From assembly GCA_965208025.1 (NCBI GenBank), contig OZ242302.1, forward strand, positions 868,001-932,000: a stretch of DNA of 64,000 nt, in the 5' to 3' direction. Positions within the stretch are counted from its first letter, which is position 1, and every line of letters starts with the position of its first letter. A model generated the notes under the pieces. The model was not told the DNA's origin, ran no database searches, and saw only the letters and a program-made list of their open reading frames with translations. This stretch comes from Bin80 sp965208025. GTDB taxonomy: Bacteria; Bacteroidota; Rhodothermia; Rhodothermales; Bin80. The position numbers and the translations under genes were made by a program. Shown one piece after another: positions 1 through 10,900 of this stretch.

Positions 1-2748
1 AAGAGTCACTTTCGGTGTCGGATCCGAATCAATGAGGGTAATCATGGCTCCATCAATTTCCAGCCCCTCTACAAGAGTCGTCCCTCCAATCAAAATCGTT
101 TCGTCCGGTTCATCTAGACCATCCGCGATGGGAGCGAGAGAAAATATCTTGGTTCCCTTTATTTCTTTGGCAGGAATCATCAAGGGGAACGAAGGTACAC
201 CAATAAAGTCTGCTCCCGAAATGGCGGTACTCGATTCCACCGAAATGGTCAATTCCGTGTCGGTACTCCGTGGAACATCTATCGTTGCCTCGACCGTAAC
301 CTCCGTGTTTTCTGAGCCCTCATTCACCTCGGGTGGCACCACTGTAAGCGTGACTTTGGTGGCATTATCATCATCAATGATCCTCAGCGTCACATCTTCA
401 GGGTCCGTTACCGCCAGCGTATTCGTCACTTGCCCACTCACTGTCACGATCTTGTCTGGCTCATCTATGTTATTCTGTACCGCAGTGATGGTGACCGTTC
501 CCGTACTGGTCAAGATGCCTGGGCCAATCGTCAGCATAGGATCGTCACTGAGAATATAATCCAGATCAGTAGCTGGTAGGGTTGCAGCCGCGGAGATCCT
601 GATTGTTGTTTCCGAACTTGACTTACCGCTTAAACTTGCCGTGACCGTTGCCTGTCCTCCATCTTCTGGAAGCGCTTCCATAGATAGCCTAAGGGTTAGT
701 TCGGGCGTGGGGTCTGAATCAATAAGCGTGAGTGTGGCATCGCTCACTTCCAGACCGTCCACCGATGTTGTGCCCGTAATCTGAACCGTCTCATTAGGTT
801 CATCCAAATTATCCTGAGTCGGTGTAAACGTAAATGTCGCCGTTCCCGAAGCCTCTCTCGCTAAAATCGTGAGTTCAAGGGGATCATCTACAATGGTGGT
901 ATAATCGGTTCCTGCCACGGCCGTAACATCCTCGACCGAAATGGTCACCGGTGTATCTGCAATTCGTGCAACATCAAGTGTCGCCGTCACCGTTACCTCC
1001 TTACTTCCAGCGTCTTCTTTCACCTCAGTAGGATTCACCGTAAGCGTGATTCTGGTCGGTGCCTCGTCATTGTCGGTAATCGTGAGAGTCTGATCCGCAG
1101 GATTTGGGACAGCTGACGCAGTCGTTACGCTCCCGCTAACCGTCACGATCTTGTCTGGATTATCTATCTGATCATCAACTGTCATGATCGTGACTGACTC
1201 CGTACTGGTAATTTCGCCGGCGGGAATGGTGAGGACTCTGTCCTCACTTAGTGTATAGTCTGAATCCAGAGCCGGGGCAGTCGCTTCAGCACTCACCTCA
1301 ACCTCTATGTCCGTACTCATGGGGGCACTCAGACTTGCCGTCACCGTTGTAGATTCTCCTTCCGTAATCACATCTCGGTTAAGCGCCAGCGTCAATTCTG
1401 AAGGTGCTTCCGCACAAGGATGAATTTCACGATCAGCCAAGATTTCGATCCTACCTTCTCTTTCAAGATCAAGAATTCTTTGAGGTAAGCACTGAATACG
1501 TTGATACCTGAGATCAATCAAAAATCCTGGTTGTTGAATATCATCAAAGATATTCGCAGGTAGGGTGGTGAGGGAATTAAAGAATAAGTCCAACTTTTTG
1601 AGACTGGTGAGACCAACGAGGACATTTCGTGGAAGTTCGGCGATAAAATTGTAGGGAATGTAGATCGTTTGCAAATTAGAGAGACCAGCAAAAATATTTG
1701 ATGGCAGGGTTTCAAATAAGTTATAAGATAAACCAATATATTGAAGGCCTGAAAGACCTGCAAAAATATTTGATGGCAATACACTGGTACTGAGAGAACT
1801 ATTGTCCAGATACAGGTTTTTCAGGCTGGAAAGACCAGCAAAGGTACCCGCCGGTAGATACGTGAAAGAAATACTGGTCAACCCCAAAGATTCCAAACTG
1901 GATAGATCAGCAAAGATGTTCGCAGGCAGCGTGGTGAAATCATTTCCATTCAACCTCAATTCTATCAAGCCAGTAAGGCCTTCAAAAAAATTTGCAGGCA
2001 GACTTGTGAGGGATTGTTCTTGTAGGTTAAGAAGTGTTAAGCTTGATAGATCAGCATAAAGGCCAGCAGGTAGAGTGGTGATAGGATTATCAAATATATG
2101 CAACCGATTCAAGTTTGAAAGACCTGCAAAAATATTCGCAGGTAAAGTGGTAAGAGAATTTTCTTGCAAGTCCAGAAATTGGAGGTTGGAGAGACCCGAA
2201 AATAGACCCGGAGGCAATTCTGTAAGATCATTATCGTACAAAGCCAGCGATTTAAGATGGGAGAGACCCGAAAACAGATCTGAAGGAAGGGATTCAAGAG
2301 CATTTCCGTCCAGAAACAACTCTTTCAGGTTGGGGAGATCAGCAAAAAGATCCGCAGGTAGGGTAGAGGCGAGAGAATTATTTTCAAGGCTCAGACAATC
2401 TAAGTTGGAGAGGCCAGCAAAGACCGCTTCCGGTAGTTCAGTGATAGAATTGTTTTCTAAGTACAACTCAGTCAACAGGCTAAGACCGGCAAAATCATTT
2501 TCCTTCAGTGATGTGATCCCCCTCTTATCCAGACGTAGTACCCTGACACTTAACAACTGCTCTTCAGTAACGGTTGCACAGTTTTGTTGGATGACATAGC
2601 TGACCAGGTTAAGAATCTCGTCCCTGACTTCAGGAGTCCGATCGCAAATATTTACAATATCTGAGGATTGCGCCTTAGCATTCGGTGCAACTAAAACTAT
2701 AATCAATAGACCTACTACCACACACACCAAAGAAGAAATTCTCAGCAT
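1..2748 (-). CDS. Secreted leucine-rich-repeat plus Calx-beta-like protein, C-terminus cut by window edge
   Basis: The minus-strand frame beginning with ATG at 2748 stays open to base 1, so at least 916 residues are encoded and the C-terminus lies outside the window. The N-terminus is a clear signal peptide (MLRISSLVCVVVGLL, ending near NAKAQ). Residues about 70-436 are tandem leucine-rich repeats of 23-24 residues of the form LPxxxFxGLxxLxxLxLxxN, roughly fifteen copies. From about residue 445 the protein changes to beta-sandwich modules of the Calx-beta type, alternating phrases such as VTEGESTTVTASLS and SGTATFTFTPTQDNLDEPNE, each about 100 residues. It is probably exported and displayed on the surface or secreted, for adhesion or binding; no catalytic motif is visible. 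A T9SS sorting domain or beta-barrel could follow beyond the edge. No Shine-Dalgarno sequence is obvious. The product family is well supported; the function is inferred. Confidence 0.88.
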   Translation of the reverse strand, partial: MLRISSLVCVVVGLLIIVLVAPNAKAQSSDIVNICDRTPEVRDEILNLVSYVIQQNCATVTEEQLLSVRVLRLDKRGITSLKENDFAGLSLLTELYLENNSITELPEAVFAGLSNLDCLSLENNSLASTLPADLFADLPNLKELFLDGNALESLPSDLFSGLSHLKSLALYDNDLTELPPGLFSGLSNLQFLDLQENSLTTLPANIFAGLSNLNRLHIFDNPITTLPAGLYADLSSLTLLNLQEQSLTSLPANFFEGLTGLIELRLNGNDFTTLPANIFADLSSLESLGLTSISFTYLPAGTFAGLSSLKNLYLDNSSLSTSVLPSNIFAGLSGLQYIGLSYNLFETLPSNIFAGLSNLQTIYIPYNFIAELPRNVLVGLTSLKKLDLFFNSLTTLPANIFDDIQQPGFLIDLRYQRIQCLPQRILDLEREGRIEILADREIHPCAEAPSELTLALNRDVITEGESTTVTASLSAPMSTDIEVEVSAEATAPALDSDYTLSEDRVLTIPAGEITSTESVTIMTVDDQIDNPDKIVTVSGSVTTASAVPNPADQTLTITDNDEAPTRITLTVNPTEVKEDAGSKEVTVTATLDVARIADTPVTISVEDVTAVAGTDYTTIVDDPLELTILAREASGTATFTFTPTQDNLDEPNETVQITGTTSVDGLEVSDATLTLIDSDPTPELTLRLSMEALPEDGGQATVTASLSGKSSSETTIRISAAATLPATDLDYILSDDPMLTIGPGILTSTGTVTITAVQNNIDEPDKIVTVSGQVTNTLAVTDPEDVTLRIIDDDNATKVTLTVVPPEVNEGSENTEVTVEATIDVPRSTDTELTISVESSTAISGADFIGVPSFPLMIPAKEIKGTKIFSLAPIADGLDEPDETILIGGTTLVEGLEIDGAMITLIDSDPTPKVTL

Positions 2749-3192
2749 GATCAAGGTGGATTATTTGTAACGAAACAAAGCCCAACCAATAAAGCAGCAC
2801 TAACTTTATGAACATGACAGGTAGGAAGTTGATCCCACTTCTAAGATGAATTTGGTGAATTTTTGTCGCAGATTGGGAGATGTTCTTCCTGATTTCCATT
2901 TCATGCACATACCCATACGAGGGTGACGGTTTATCCACCGCGGTTCGCGCAACAGAAACCACGAGAATTGAATCCAGACTTCATAATGCAGGTTGTTTTC
3001 CAACCCGCTCGGATCTATGGCTATTCCCGCAAAGAATGGTCCGAGACGTTCCCGAATCAATGCCCAAAATTCATCTCTACGCGTTGATCCTAACTCCCCA
3101 CCTCCATTAGATTCCATAGAGACGATCCGCGAAAATCTCCCCTCAACGCCAATCAAAGTGGCGGGGGCTACTTGTGATCAAAAAGTTGGGAC
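2749..3192. other. Intergenic stretch with one doubtful small ORF
   Basis: 444 bases lie between the phosphohexomutase stop and the LRR gene start. A minus-strand frame at 2806-3156 could encode 116 residues, with a plausible-looking middle (EFWALIRERLGPFFAGIAID, then HYEVWIQFSWFLL). I do not recognise the family, there is no good ribosome binding site, and the end is poor in coding character. It may be the remnant of a gene or chance. The promoter of the LRR gene should also lie here, but no convincing promoter motif was seen. Confidence 0.3.
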
Positions 3193-4593
3193 TCAAACGT
3201 TGTCGCCAGATGATAGTCCAAATTGTACCATCGTATCATTCACGAGTGCTTCCGCCTCATTTCGTGTAGGTGCCTCTGCATAAATACGGAGCACTGGCTC
3301 TGTACCCGAAGGACGAACCAGTAGCCATGCATCCTCCATCAAGTGCTTGAAGCCGTCTAACGTATTCATGCTCCTCACCTTTCGACCCGCAATTTCGCGA
3401 AGTCCATCCATTTGACGAAGCTTAGTAATGATCTCGGGCTGCCTATCGGTATGCACATCCTCGCGATAGTAGGCATGCGGTCCAAACTCATCAAATAATT
3501 CGTGAACCAGCGCAGTGAGTGATTTCCCGCGCTGCATCAGCATCTCCAAAAGAAGCAGTGCCACATAAATTCCATCCCGCTCAGGAATATGCCCCGTCAC
3601 CGCAATCCCACCAGACTCTTCCCCCCCAACTAAAACATTCGTTTCCAAAAACCTTGGAGCCACATACTTAAATCCGATGGGGAGCGTCTCCACTGGTAGC
3701 CCCCATGCATTTCCCATCTTTTCGAGAATGGCGGACGTTGCAAACGTTCGAACAATTGCACCCTCAAGTTGATGGTGTCTGTGAAGATGTGAAACTAACA
3801 GTGCCATGACCAGATGGGACGTCACCACATTGCCCTGTTCATCCACGACCCCAATCCGATCTGCATCTCCATCATGCGCAATACCAATCGCCGCTCCATT
3901 GTGTTCAACACTTCGCATGAGTTCTTCCAAATTTCGTTCTATAGGCTCTGGCGAACGACCGCCAAATGTGGGATTGATCTCATGATGGATCTCAGTAATC
4001 AATTCATCCTTGCCGAAAATCTTTGCCAAAATTCCCTGACCGGCCCCATACATAGAATCATGAACCATCGAAAGATTTATGGAGTTGATATCAAACTGGG
4101 TTTGCATATATGCAACGTACGCAGATGTGATATCTTCCTCAGTGATAGATCCATTTCTGGTCTGTACTTTTCTTTCGGTATGCGGCAGGATAAATCCTTC
4201 CACCGAATGAATCATCTCCGAAGTTGCTGGGCCGCCAAAAGATGCTTTTATCTTGTATCCACTGTACTGGGGAGGGTTATGACTCGCCGTAATGACGACA
4301 CCCGCATCTGCCCCGTTGAAATTCGTAGCCCAACTGATGGCTGGAGTCGGAGTGGGACCGGTCGTGAGTATGACCTCTGCCCCTTCGTCTGCTAATACTT
4401 GCGCAACATGCTGGGCAAACAGATGCCCCATGAAACGAGTGTCATATCCGACAATCACCTTGGGAGCATTATTTCTGGACGATTTGAGCCAGGCGACGGT
4501 TGCCTTCGCTAACCTAGTGAGGTTATGGAAGGTAAAATCTTCCCCAATCACCGCACGCCAACCATCGGTCCCAAAACGTAGAGGCTTATTCAT
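3193..4593 (-). CDS. Phosphoglucomutase/phosphomannomutase family protein (alpha-D-phosphohexomutase)
   Basis: The 466-residue protein belongs to the alpha-D-phosphohexomutase superfamily, which interconverts hexose 1- and 6-phosphates through a phosphoserine enzyme. All four signature loops are visible: the active serine loop TASHNPP (Ser at about residue 104), the metal-binding loop DGDADR (241-246), the sugar-binding loop GGEESGG (about 323-329), and the phosphate-binding loop RPSGTEP near residue 436. The N-terminal FGTDGWR motif is also typical. Length matches bacterial PMM/PGM enzymes. The start overlaps the end of the upstream pgm gene by 8 nt, indicating one operon and probable translational coupling. 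Whether it prefers glucose, mannose or glucosamine phosphates cannot be read from the sequence; GlmM is less likely because the serine loop and C-terminus look more like PGM/PMM. It is cytosolic, supplying sugar-nucleotide precursors. Confidence 0.92.
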   Translation of the reverse strand: MNKPLRFGTDGWRAVIGEDFTFHNLTRLAKATVAWLKSSRNNAPKVIVGYDTRFMGHLFAQHVAQVLADEGAEVILTTGPTPTPAISWATNFNGADAGVVITASHNPPQYSGYKIKASFGGPATSEMIHSVEGFILPHTERKVQTRNGSITEEDITSAYVAYMQTQFDINSINLSMVHDSMYGAGQGILAKIFGKDELITEIHHEINPTFGGRSPEPIERNLEELMRSVEHNGAAIGIAHDGDADRIGVVDEQGNVVTSHLVMALLVSHLHRHHQLEGAIVRTFATSAILEKMGNAWGLPVETLPIGFKYVAPRFLETNVLVGGEESGGIAVTGHIPERDGIYVALLLLEMLMQRGKSLTALVHELFDEFGPHAYYREDVHTDRQPEIITKLRQMDGLREIAGRKVRSMNTLDGFKHLMEDAWLLVRPSGTEPVLRIYAEAPTRNEAEALVNDTMVQFGLSSGDNV

Positions 4594-6193
4594 CTTGAAC
4601 CGAGGACAAGGCCTGATCTACAATTAACTTTGCCTCATCAATGATCTCAGACAAATGGGGATCTCCCAGAAAGCTCTCCGCATAAATCTTATACAGATCT
4701 TCCGTTCCCGAAGGTCTCGCTGCAAACCAGCCGTTCTGCGTTGTCACTTTGAGCCCTCCAATAGACTGATGATTTCCAGGTGCTCTGGTAAGTTTAGCCG
4801 TGATCGGATCTCCTGCTAACCTCTCCGCCGTCACATGATTGGGAGATAATCCTGCTAAGGTTGCCTTTTGACCGGGGGTTGCCGGAGCGTCAATCCGTGC
4901 ATAGGCAGGCTCCCCAAAACGATTTGTTAACTTTACATAGTGGTCGCCAGGGTTTAGTCCTGTGGAAGCTACAATTTCTGCGGAGAGGAGCGCCATGATG
5001 ATTCCATCCTTATCCGTCGTCCAAACTGTGCCATCTCTTCGCAGAAACGATGCGCCAGCACTCTCCTCCCCTGCAAAGCCGCAGGTGCCTCGAAATAATC
5101 CATCCACGAACCACTTGAAGCCAACGGGCACTTCAAATAGTGGCCGATCCAAATCTTCTGCAACCCTGTCAATCATTGAACTCGAAACAAGCGTCTTTGA
5201 AAAGCATGCATCTTGGGACCACTCTGTACGGTGCTCAAATAAATACTTGCCCGCAACAGCTAAATAATGATTCGGGTTCAACAACCCATGACTCCGCGTA
5301 ACAATTCCGTGACGATCCGCATCTGGATCGTTCCCAAAGGCTATATCATATCGGTCACCGAGCTTCACGATCCGCCGCATTGCATGTTTTGACGAACAGT
5401 CCATGCGCACCTTGCCATCATGATCCAAAGGCATAAACCCAAAGGCTGGATCAACCACTTGATTGATCACATCAATACCGATGTGGTAGTGTTCCGCAAT
5501 CGCTCCCCAATAATTGACCGAGGCGCCTCCCATTGGATCAACCCCAATCTTTAATCCAGCCCCGCGAATCAGGTCCATATCTATGACATTCGACAAATCG
5601 CTTACATACGGAGTCATAAAATCTTTGACGACAGTTTCGGAGCGGTCAAGCGCCTGTCGTAACTCAATACGCTTGATTCCCTTGAGTCCCTTGGTCATAA
5701 GCTGGCGCGCTCGCTCTTGAATCGCCATCGTGAGATCGCTTGATGCTGGTCCGCCATGGGGAGGATTATACTTGAACCCACCATCTTCGGGTGGATTATG
5801 GGATGGGGTCAGGATCACGGCATCCCCTAAATGCTCCGGATGAGTGCGATTCCATTCCAAGACGGCATGGGAAATCGCGGGAGTCGGAACATACCCATCG
5901 CCTAAAAAGATTGAAAGATCATTCGCAGCAAAGACTTCCAGGGCAGTGAAACATGCAGGCTCGGATAACGCATGGGTATCTATTCCAATATGAATTGGGC
6001 CCGAAGCGCTCCTTAGTTCACACAGTGCCTGACTTATGGCCAAGATGTGCGCCTCATTAAACGTACCCTTCAATGATGATCCCCGATGCCCCGATGTCCC
6101 GAAGGTAACCTCACCATTAGGCTCCTCAGAGTAATAGGCATCGGTGAGCTTAGGAATCTCCTTTGATGTGATCCGCTTAGGATGAGCACTCAT
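4586..6193 (-). CDS. pgm: Alpha-D-glucose phosphate-specific phosphoglucomutase
   Basis: This enzyme interconverts glucose 1-phosphate and glucose 6-phosphate. The roughly 535-residue protein resembles the E. coli Pgm type: the N-terminus has VTFGTSGHRGSS, the catalytic serine loop is TPSHNPPEDGGFKYNPPHGG (Ser about residue 131), the metal loop is NDPDADRHG, and the C-terminal phosphate loop is ARPSGTEDLYKIYAES. I chose ATG at 6193; a TTG two codons upstream is also possible. The start lies 17 bases inside the end of recN, so the two are closely coupled. The next gene downstream, another phosphohexomutase, overlaps by 8 nt. The tandem pair suggests that glucose and mannose phosphate supply for glycogen, polysaccharide or glycan synthesis is encoded together. 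Confidence 0.95.
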   Translation of the reverse strand: MSAHPKRITSKEIPKLTDAYYSEEPNGEVTFGTSGHRGSSLKGTFNEAHILAISQALCELRSASGPIHIGIDTHALSEPACFTALEVFAANDLSIFLGDGYVPTPAISHAVLEWNRTHPEHLGDAVILTPSHNPPEDGGFKYNPPHGGPASSDLTMAIQERARQLMTKGLKGIKRIELRQALDRSETVVKDFMTPYVSDLSNVIDMDLIRGAGLKIGVDPMGGASVNYWGAIAEHYHIGIDVINQVVDPAFGFMPLDHDGKVRMDCSSKHAMRRIVKLGDRYDIAFGNDPDADRHGIVTRSHGLLNPNHYLAVAGKYLFEHRTEWSQDACFSKTLVSSSMIDRVAEDLDRPLFEVPVGFKWFVDGLFRGTCGFAGEESAGASFLRRDGTVWTTDKDGIIMALLSAEIVASTGLNPGDHYVKLTNRFGEPAYARIDAPATPGQKATLAGLSPNHVTAERLAGDPITAKLTRAPGNHQSIGGLKVTTQNGWFAARPSGTEDLYKIYAESFLGDPHLSEIIDEAKLIVDQALSSVQDE

Positions 6194-7901
6194 TGTCAAA
6201 TTTCATTAATTCTCTGGCACTTTGGCGCATTGCGTCGGTAACCTCAGCCCCCGTGATGAGCATCGCGACCTGTTCCAAAGATTCCTCATCATGGAGTCGC
6301 CTAATTTGGGTGGTTGTTCTCCCATCCGAGACTCGCTTCTCTACAACGTAGTGTGCGTCAGCCAAGGCAGCAATCTGCGGCAAATGTGTGATGGCAATGA
6401 TTTGATGCGACTGCGCCAAGTCTGCCATTCGATTGCCAACCTGACGTGCAATCGCCCCACTGATCCCTACATCTATTTCATCAAAGACCAGTATGGGAAG
6501 CCGATTATTTCGTGCAAGAACTCGTTTGATGGCTAACATGATGCGGCTGATCTCTCCACCCGATGCGACCTGTACAAGCGGGCGAGGCGCTTCGCCCACA
6601 TTTGCGGTGATCAAAAATTCCACCTCATCTATACCATGGCGAAAAGCATGATAAGGACCTTCATTAGGGCCAAATGACGCAGAGGTCACCCAACCAGCAG
6701 GATCAACCTGACGTTGAACCTGAACAACAAGTTGCCCCGCTTCCATTCCAAGTCCGGAGAATTCTTTGATGATGGAGGATTCAATCTGGGTGACTACCTC
6801 ACTCCGGCGAGTGGATAAGCGAACTGCAAGATTTGAAAGAGTTTCCTTTGCTTCGTTCAGACGCTGAGCATTTTGCTGCAATGCACTATCATAATTTGCT
6901 ACAATCTCATACTCACTTGCAATCTGTTTCCGATAGCTGAGTACTGCAGCGATGCTGGCACCATACTTTCTCTTGAGCATATCCAGCTGTCCGAGCCGCT
7001 CACGATGTTCTTCCAGTTGAGTTGAATTGAATTCTACATTGGCATGGTACTCTTGAAGTACAGAGGCAATCTCAGTAACCGAGATGTATGCTTGTTCAAT
7101 CTCTTGCCGTGCATCATCAAGTCTTGCATCGATCTTCGCCAACCCCATGAGTTCATTTTTCGCAATCGCCAGCTGCTCAGCGGTGGAATCTTCGCGGTCA
7201 TAGAGCATTGAGTGAAGACTTGCCGTAGAACTGCTGAGCTGTTCGGCATGCTCGAGTCGATTGATCTCACCTCTGATCTGATCTTCTTCCTCCTCCTGTG
7301 GGGCAACCGAGTCAATCTCCTCCATCTCATAAGCTAACCTCTCACGAGAAGCTTCCAACGTGCTCTGACGGGATCTGAGTTCCTCAGATTCCGATATCAA
7401 CTGTTCCACTTGTTGGTATGCTTCTGAATACCTTGCGCGGAGGTCTGTGAGCTTTCCGAAGTGATCCAATAAGTTCAAGTGGGTGTTCACGCGGAGTAAC
7501 GACTGGTGTTCATGCTGCCCATGAAGATCAATCATTTGGGCAGCTACTTCGCGCATGAGAACGAGCGTTGCAGGTGAGTCATTAATAAAGCCCCGACTAT
7601 AGGTCTTTGTAACTTCTCGTCGCAAAATAAGCACAGATTGGGAGGAAATTTCATGGTCTTGCAGAAATTTGTCCAACTCTGGAAGGTCTCCGCCCTCAAA
7701 CATTCCCTCAATGACGGCTTTCTGGGCACCCGAACGAATCACATCTGCTGAAGCACGCTCTCCAAGAATTAACTTGAGTGCTCCAACGATGATGGACTTC
7801 CCTGCACCTGTTTCTCCCGTCAAAATATTGAGGCCAGGTTGAAATTCAACCTCGAGCTCATCAATGATGGCGTAATCCCGAATGTAGAGGGTACGCAGCA
7901 T
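6177..7901 (-). CDS. recN: DNA repair protein RecN
   Basis: RecN is an SMC-like ATPase acting in double-strand break repair with RecA. The N-terminal P-loop GETGAGKS is at residues 29-36, the long central part is coiled coil rich in Glu, Gln and Arg, and the C-terminal ABC signature (VQVASGGEISRIMLAIKR) and Walker B (LPILVFDEIDVGISG) are intact. The protein is 574 residues from ATG 7901, close to the usual 550-570. The frame is open upstream to 8153, but that extension reads through the SecA C-terminal coding region and has no RecN homology, while ATG 7901 is preceded by a good GAGGA ribosome site. secA ends 16 bases upstream, and pgm starts inside the end of recN, suggesting secA-recN-pgm-pmm co-transcription. 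Confidence 0.96.
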   Translation of the reverse strand: MLRTLYIRDYAIIDELEVEFQPGLNILTGETGAGKSIIVGALKLILGERASADVIRSGAQKAVIEGMFEGGDLPELDKFLQDHEISSQSVLILRREVTKTYSRGFINDSPATLVLMREVAAQMIDLHGQHEHQSLLRVNTHLNLLDHFGKLTDLRARYSEAYQQVEQLISESEELRSRQSTLEASRERLAYEMEEIDSVAPQEEEEDQIRGEINRLEHAEQLSSSTASLHSMLYDREDSTAEQLAIAKNELMGLAKIDARLDDARQEIEQAYISVTEIASVLQEYHANVEFNSTQLEEHRERLGQLDMLKRKYGASIAAVLSYRKQIASEYEIVANYDSALQQNAQRLNEAKETLSNLAVRLSTRRSEVVTQIESSIIKEFSGLGMEAGQLVVQVQRQVDPAGWVTSASFGPNEGPYHAFRHGIDEVEFLITANVGEAPRPLVQVASGGEISRIMLAIKRVLARNNRLPILVFDEIDVGISGAIARQVGNRMADLAQSHQIIAITHLPQIAALADAHYVVEKRVSDGRTTTQIRRLHDEESLEQVAMLITGAEVTDAMRQSARELMKFDNECSS

Positions 7902-7908
7902 CAGGTAT

Positions 7909-7913
7909 TCCTC
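7909..7913 (-). promoter_or_regulatory. Ribosome binding site deciding the recN start
   Basis: On the minus strand GAGGA stands 7 nt before ATG 7901. It fixes the recN start there rather than at the much earlier in-frame start inside secA. Confidence 0.7.
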
Positions 7914-7917
7914 ACAA

Positions 7918-10900
7918 CTAGATTCGTCCGTGACAGAGTTTATATTTTTTGCCACTCCCGCATGGGCAGGGTTCATTCCTGCCGACATGTTCACCTGCCA
8001 AGACGGGCTCCCGTTTCGCACTCGGATCCCGTTGAGCCCCATTCGTGCTTGAAGGGACCACACCAAAAGAAGGCGCCGCAGAGCGGTGGCTTGTTTGGGC
8101 TTTTCGCCGATCCATTCGACTTCGTTGTGCGTTATCCCCGACACGCCTGTCAACGACAGGTCCAGCCCGAAATACGAAGGTCACCACACTTTCACCGATC
8201 TGTTCAATCACCTCCGCGAAAAGCCGGAATGCCTCCATCTTGTACTCTACCAATGGATCTCTCTGACCATAAGCGCGAAGACCGACCCCCTCTTTGACTT
8301 CATCCAGTGAGCGTAAATGTTCGGTCCAGTAGTCGTCAATCAGAGAGAGCATGGCAGTCCGTTCAAGGCTGTCATTGATCTCCTGACCTTCGGATTCAAC
8401 AGCATCTTCAACTCGAAGCACATTGCGCAGTCTTCGATGGCCATCAGAGAAGTCTACAAATACACGTTCAGGTTTATTCTCTACATCGCTCTCGTGCATG
8501 GCCTTCATACTTTGCAAAAATGGACCTGCCAAAGCATGGCGCTTGCGCTCGTAATACTCAACGGCTTTATTATATGCATCCTCGGTAACCCCGTCATCTC
8601 CTAAATCAAAAAAACGCTGGCGGTCAATTTCATAATCAAAGGATAAGAGTCGACGGAGTTCATCCCGAAACTCATCCATCTCCCCTGCCCCATGGTAACG
8701 CTGAACGAGACGTTCGATCAATTTGTAAAGCATATCCAAAATCTCGCCTCGGAACCGCTCCCCCCTGAGCGCGTGCATGCGGCGATCATAAATGACTTCA
8801 CGCTGTGAGTTCAATACATCGTCATACTCCAGCTGACGTTTTCGAATGGCGAAGTTATTTTGTTCAACTTTTTTCTGTGCCCGTTCAATACTTTTCGTGA
8901 CCCAAGGGTGGGTAATCACGGCCTCTGGTTCAACCTTCATTCGGTCCATTACGCTCGCGACCCGATCAGGTCCAAAAAGGCGCATGAGATCGTCTTCCAA
9001 AGAAACATAAAACTGACTTTCGCCCGGATCTCCTTGACGCCCTGACCGTCCTCTAAGCTGTAAATCAATTCGCCGACTTTCATGCCGTTCGGTTCCGATG
9101 ATTGCAAGCCCCCCCAGGTTCACGATTCCAGAGCCAAGTTTAATATCCGTCCCTCGACCTGCCATATTCGTCGCGATGGTAACTGCTCCACGCTTTCCGG
9201 CCTCGGCAATAATTAAAGATTCTTGTTTAGCGCGGTCCCGCTTTGCATTGAGAACATTATGCTGAATATGTGCGCGCTTGAGCATTCGACTTAGCGTTTC
9301 TGATACTTCAACAGAGGTAGTTCCAACCAGTACGGGCTGGCCTTTGTCGTGGTATTCTTCAATTTTATTTATCACAGCAGCATACTTTTCTCGTTTGGAT
9401 CGGAACACAAGATCATCCAAATCTTCTCTGGCAATTGGCTGGTTGGTTGGAACGACGACGACATCCATCTTGTAGATCTTGTGAAACTCTTCGGCCTCTG
9501 TTTCCGCAGTTCCAGTCATTCCAGCAAGTTTGCTGTACATCCGAAAGTAGTTTTGTAGCGTGATCGTTGCATAGGTTTGGGTAGCCGCCTGAACTTTCAC
9601 TCCCTCTTTTGCCTCAATAGCCTGATGTAATCCATCAGAATACCGACGGCCAGAAAGAACTCGCCCAGTGTGGGTGTCAACGATCTGTACCTTGCCATCT
9701 TGAACAATATACTCTGTATCTCGCTCGTAGAGGGTATAGGCTTTTAGGAGTTGTTCAATCGCGTGCAACCGCTCTGCACGGTCTGAATAGGTGGTATACA
9801 CCTTTCGAGTTTCATCGTCAAGCGTATTTTTCAGAACACGGAGGTCATTTTGCAGCTTATGTTCGCGCTTTTCCTCTGACAGATCCTCCCTATTTCTGAT
9901 TGAGTCATAGAGTTTCTCTTTATGAGCTTCATACTCTCGTTTCAAGCGCGCAGTCTCTTCCCCAACGTCCGGGAGGATAAATAAGTTAACATCTTCCCCA
10001 GCTGCCTTCGCAATGAATTCTCGTCCCTGATCCGTGGGCTCGAGGGCATGCTGCTTTTCGTCCAGAGCGTAATTTAGTTCATCATCAACGGTCGGCATTC
10101 GTTTTGCATTATCCTGCAGGTAGAAGTATTCTGTCTTGCGTCTCAGTTGCTCTACCCCGGGCTCCTGCAGAATCTTTATGAGTCGCTTATTGCGGGGAAA
10201 GCCGCGAGATGCCCGTAACAGGGCAATCCCAGCCTCAGACTCGTGGTCTTTCGCTTCTTTTTCGTCTCCTCGCTCGAGTGCAAGGTCACGAGCTTTTAAT
10301 TTTTTTTCGGCCTCGGATACGAAACTGGCAACGAGGCGCTTTTGGGCATGCACCAATTGATCAACAGAGGGCTTTAGTTCATCAAACCGACTCTTATTCG
10401 CTTGGGGAACCGGTCCGCTAATAATCAGTGGAGTTCGGGCTTCATCTACAAGAACTGAGTCAACTTCATCAACGATCGCAAAGTGGTGCCTTCTCTGAAC
10501 GAGTTGATTAGGATCAATCACAAAAGAGTTGTCTCGCAAATAATCAAATCCAAATTCGTTGTTGGTGCCGTAGGTTATATCTGCGCGGTATGCCATCCTG
10601 CGTTCTATGGAGTGGGGCGCATGCCGATCAATCACATCAACCGTCAACCCAAGAAACTCAAAGATGGGCCCCATCCATTCCGCATCCCGCTGTGCGAGAT
10701 AGGGGTTGACCGTAATCAGATGTACTCCTCGACCGAGAAGCGCATTCAGATAGACGGGGGCAACGGCGACGAGCGTTTTCCCTTCTCCAGTTTTCATCTC
10801 GGCAATATTGCCGTGATGGAGGACTGCTCCACCGATGAGTTGAACATCATAGGGAATCATTTCCCATTTGATGTTCGCGCCTCCGGCCTCCCACTCATTT

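Noticed and set aside
32..559. Plus-strand open frame of 175 codons
   Set aside because: Antisense shadow of the LRR/Calx-beta gene; low-complexity Ser/Thr/Val composition is produced by the repeats on the other strand.
2806..3156. 116-codon minus-strand gene
   Set aside because: Not listed as a gene: no recognised family, no ribosome site; kept as a low-confidence note in the intergenic entry.
7902..8153. Longer N-terminus for RecN
   Set aside because: It overlaps secA in another frame and has no RecN homology; the ribosome site at 7909-7913 supports ATG 7901.
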